Below are positions 22,240 through 22,277 of a stretch of 22,277 nt of DNA, in pieces (position 1 is the stretch's first letter; each line of letters opens with the position of its first letter). The DNA is taken from assembly GCA_900772575.1 (NCBI GenBank), contig CAAHEN010000174.1:1-22277 (forward strand), written 5' to 3'. A program made the position numbers and the translations under genes. This DNA is from Bacteroidaceae bacterium. Its GTDB lineage: Bacteria > Bacteroidota > Bacteroidia > Bacteroidales > Bacteroidaceae. The notes under the pieces are model-generated. The model was not told the origin of the DNA. It did not search any database and saw only the letters and a list, made by a program, of their open reading frames with translations.

Positions 22240-22277
22240 GGAAGTTTGGGTGAGTGGCTGAAACCACCAGTTTGCTA
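22240..22277 (+). tRNA. tRNA-Ser (anticodon GCT), 5' part only
   Basis: The first 38 nt fold as expected: acceptor strand GGAAGTT, TG, D-stem GGT...ACC around GAGTGGCTGAA, anticodon stem CCAGT, then TT-GCT-A. The D-loop and anticodon GCT fit a tRNA-Ser reading AGC/AGU. The window ends just after the anticodon, so the rest, including the long variable arm, is not seen. Confidence 0.88.

Noticed and set aside
1..22277. CRISPR array, rRNA, phage or intact transposase
   Set aside because: No regularly spaced short repeats, no rRNA motifs and no transposase or phage protein found in the translated frames; the long repeats are only three, widely spaced and of mixed orientation.

Overview
The window looks like a chromosome segment from a member of the Bacteroidota, most likely order Bacteroidales and plausibly Prevotellaceae. 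The reasons are the gene content (serine palmitoyltransferase, a type III-like phosphoglycerate dehydrogenase next to serC and a DUF1015 gene, a ThiH-type thiamin cluster, and large secreted GH16 and GH20 enzymes with sorting-like tails) and the promoters, which repeatedly match the Bacteroidota form TTTG-N19..21-TAnnTTTG. By eye the GC content is above half. The species cannot be named from the sequence alone.

Layout: 1-~330 is a truncated copy (copy A) of a long intergenic repeat. 416-3376 (minus) is a thiamin-thiazole cluster, transcribed thiS-thiG-thiH-thiF, under a near-consensus promoter and a TPP riboswitch (3499-3581). 3791-5236 (minus) is a periplasmic HtrA/DegP protease. 5545-8895 (plus) is serC-serA-DUF1015, a serine biosynthesis cluster. 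9068-10513 (minus) is a lipid/diacylglycerol kinase-like protein fused to a C-terminal DUF1810 domain, divergent from 10761-11948 (plus), a serine palmitoyltransferase. ~12120-12800 is intergenic and holds repeat copy B. 12955-14766 and 15162-18722 (minus) are secreted GH16 and GH20 glycosidases, each with its own promoter and terminators. 19038-21244 (plus) is rplY-pth-S4/Hsp15-like, followed by a small membrane protein with a His-rich tail. 21295-22140 holds a terminator and repeat copy C (inverted relative to A and B). The window ends inside a tRNA-Ser(GCT) gene that starts at 22240.

How the genes work together: SerA and SerC make phosphoserine from 3-phosphoglycerate, and the DUF1015 protein is a candidate partner in that pathway. 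Serine also feeds the neighbouring Spt, which starts sphingolipid synthesis, and the adjacent lipid kinase could act on sphingoid bases or diacylglycerol. ThiS/ThiG/ThiH/ThiF make the thiazole half of thiamin, and the riboswitch closes the feedback loop. GH16 plus GH20 fit sequential endo/exo breakdown of a GlcNAc-containing or beta-linked glycan outside the cell.

The least explained part is the three-copy intergenic repeat. Each copy carries, in the same order, a promoter-like element with an identical 20-nt spacer, then almost at once a short terminator hairpin with a T6 run, then a long CCTAGG-centred palindrome. Each lies beyond the 3' end of a gene. The layout predicts a tiny abundant RNA or a transcription-insulating module. 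The other main points of interest are the kinase-DUF1810 fusion, a ThiF without the expected zinc/active-site cysteines, a PGDH with Lys in place of the catalytic His and a degenerate Rossmann glycine motif, and a TPP riboswitch whose downstream leader can pair with both ends of the aptamer.
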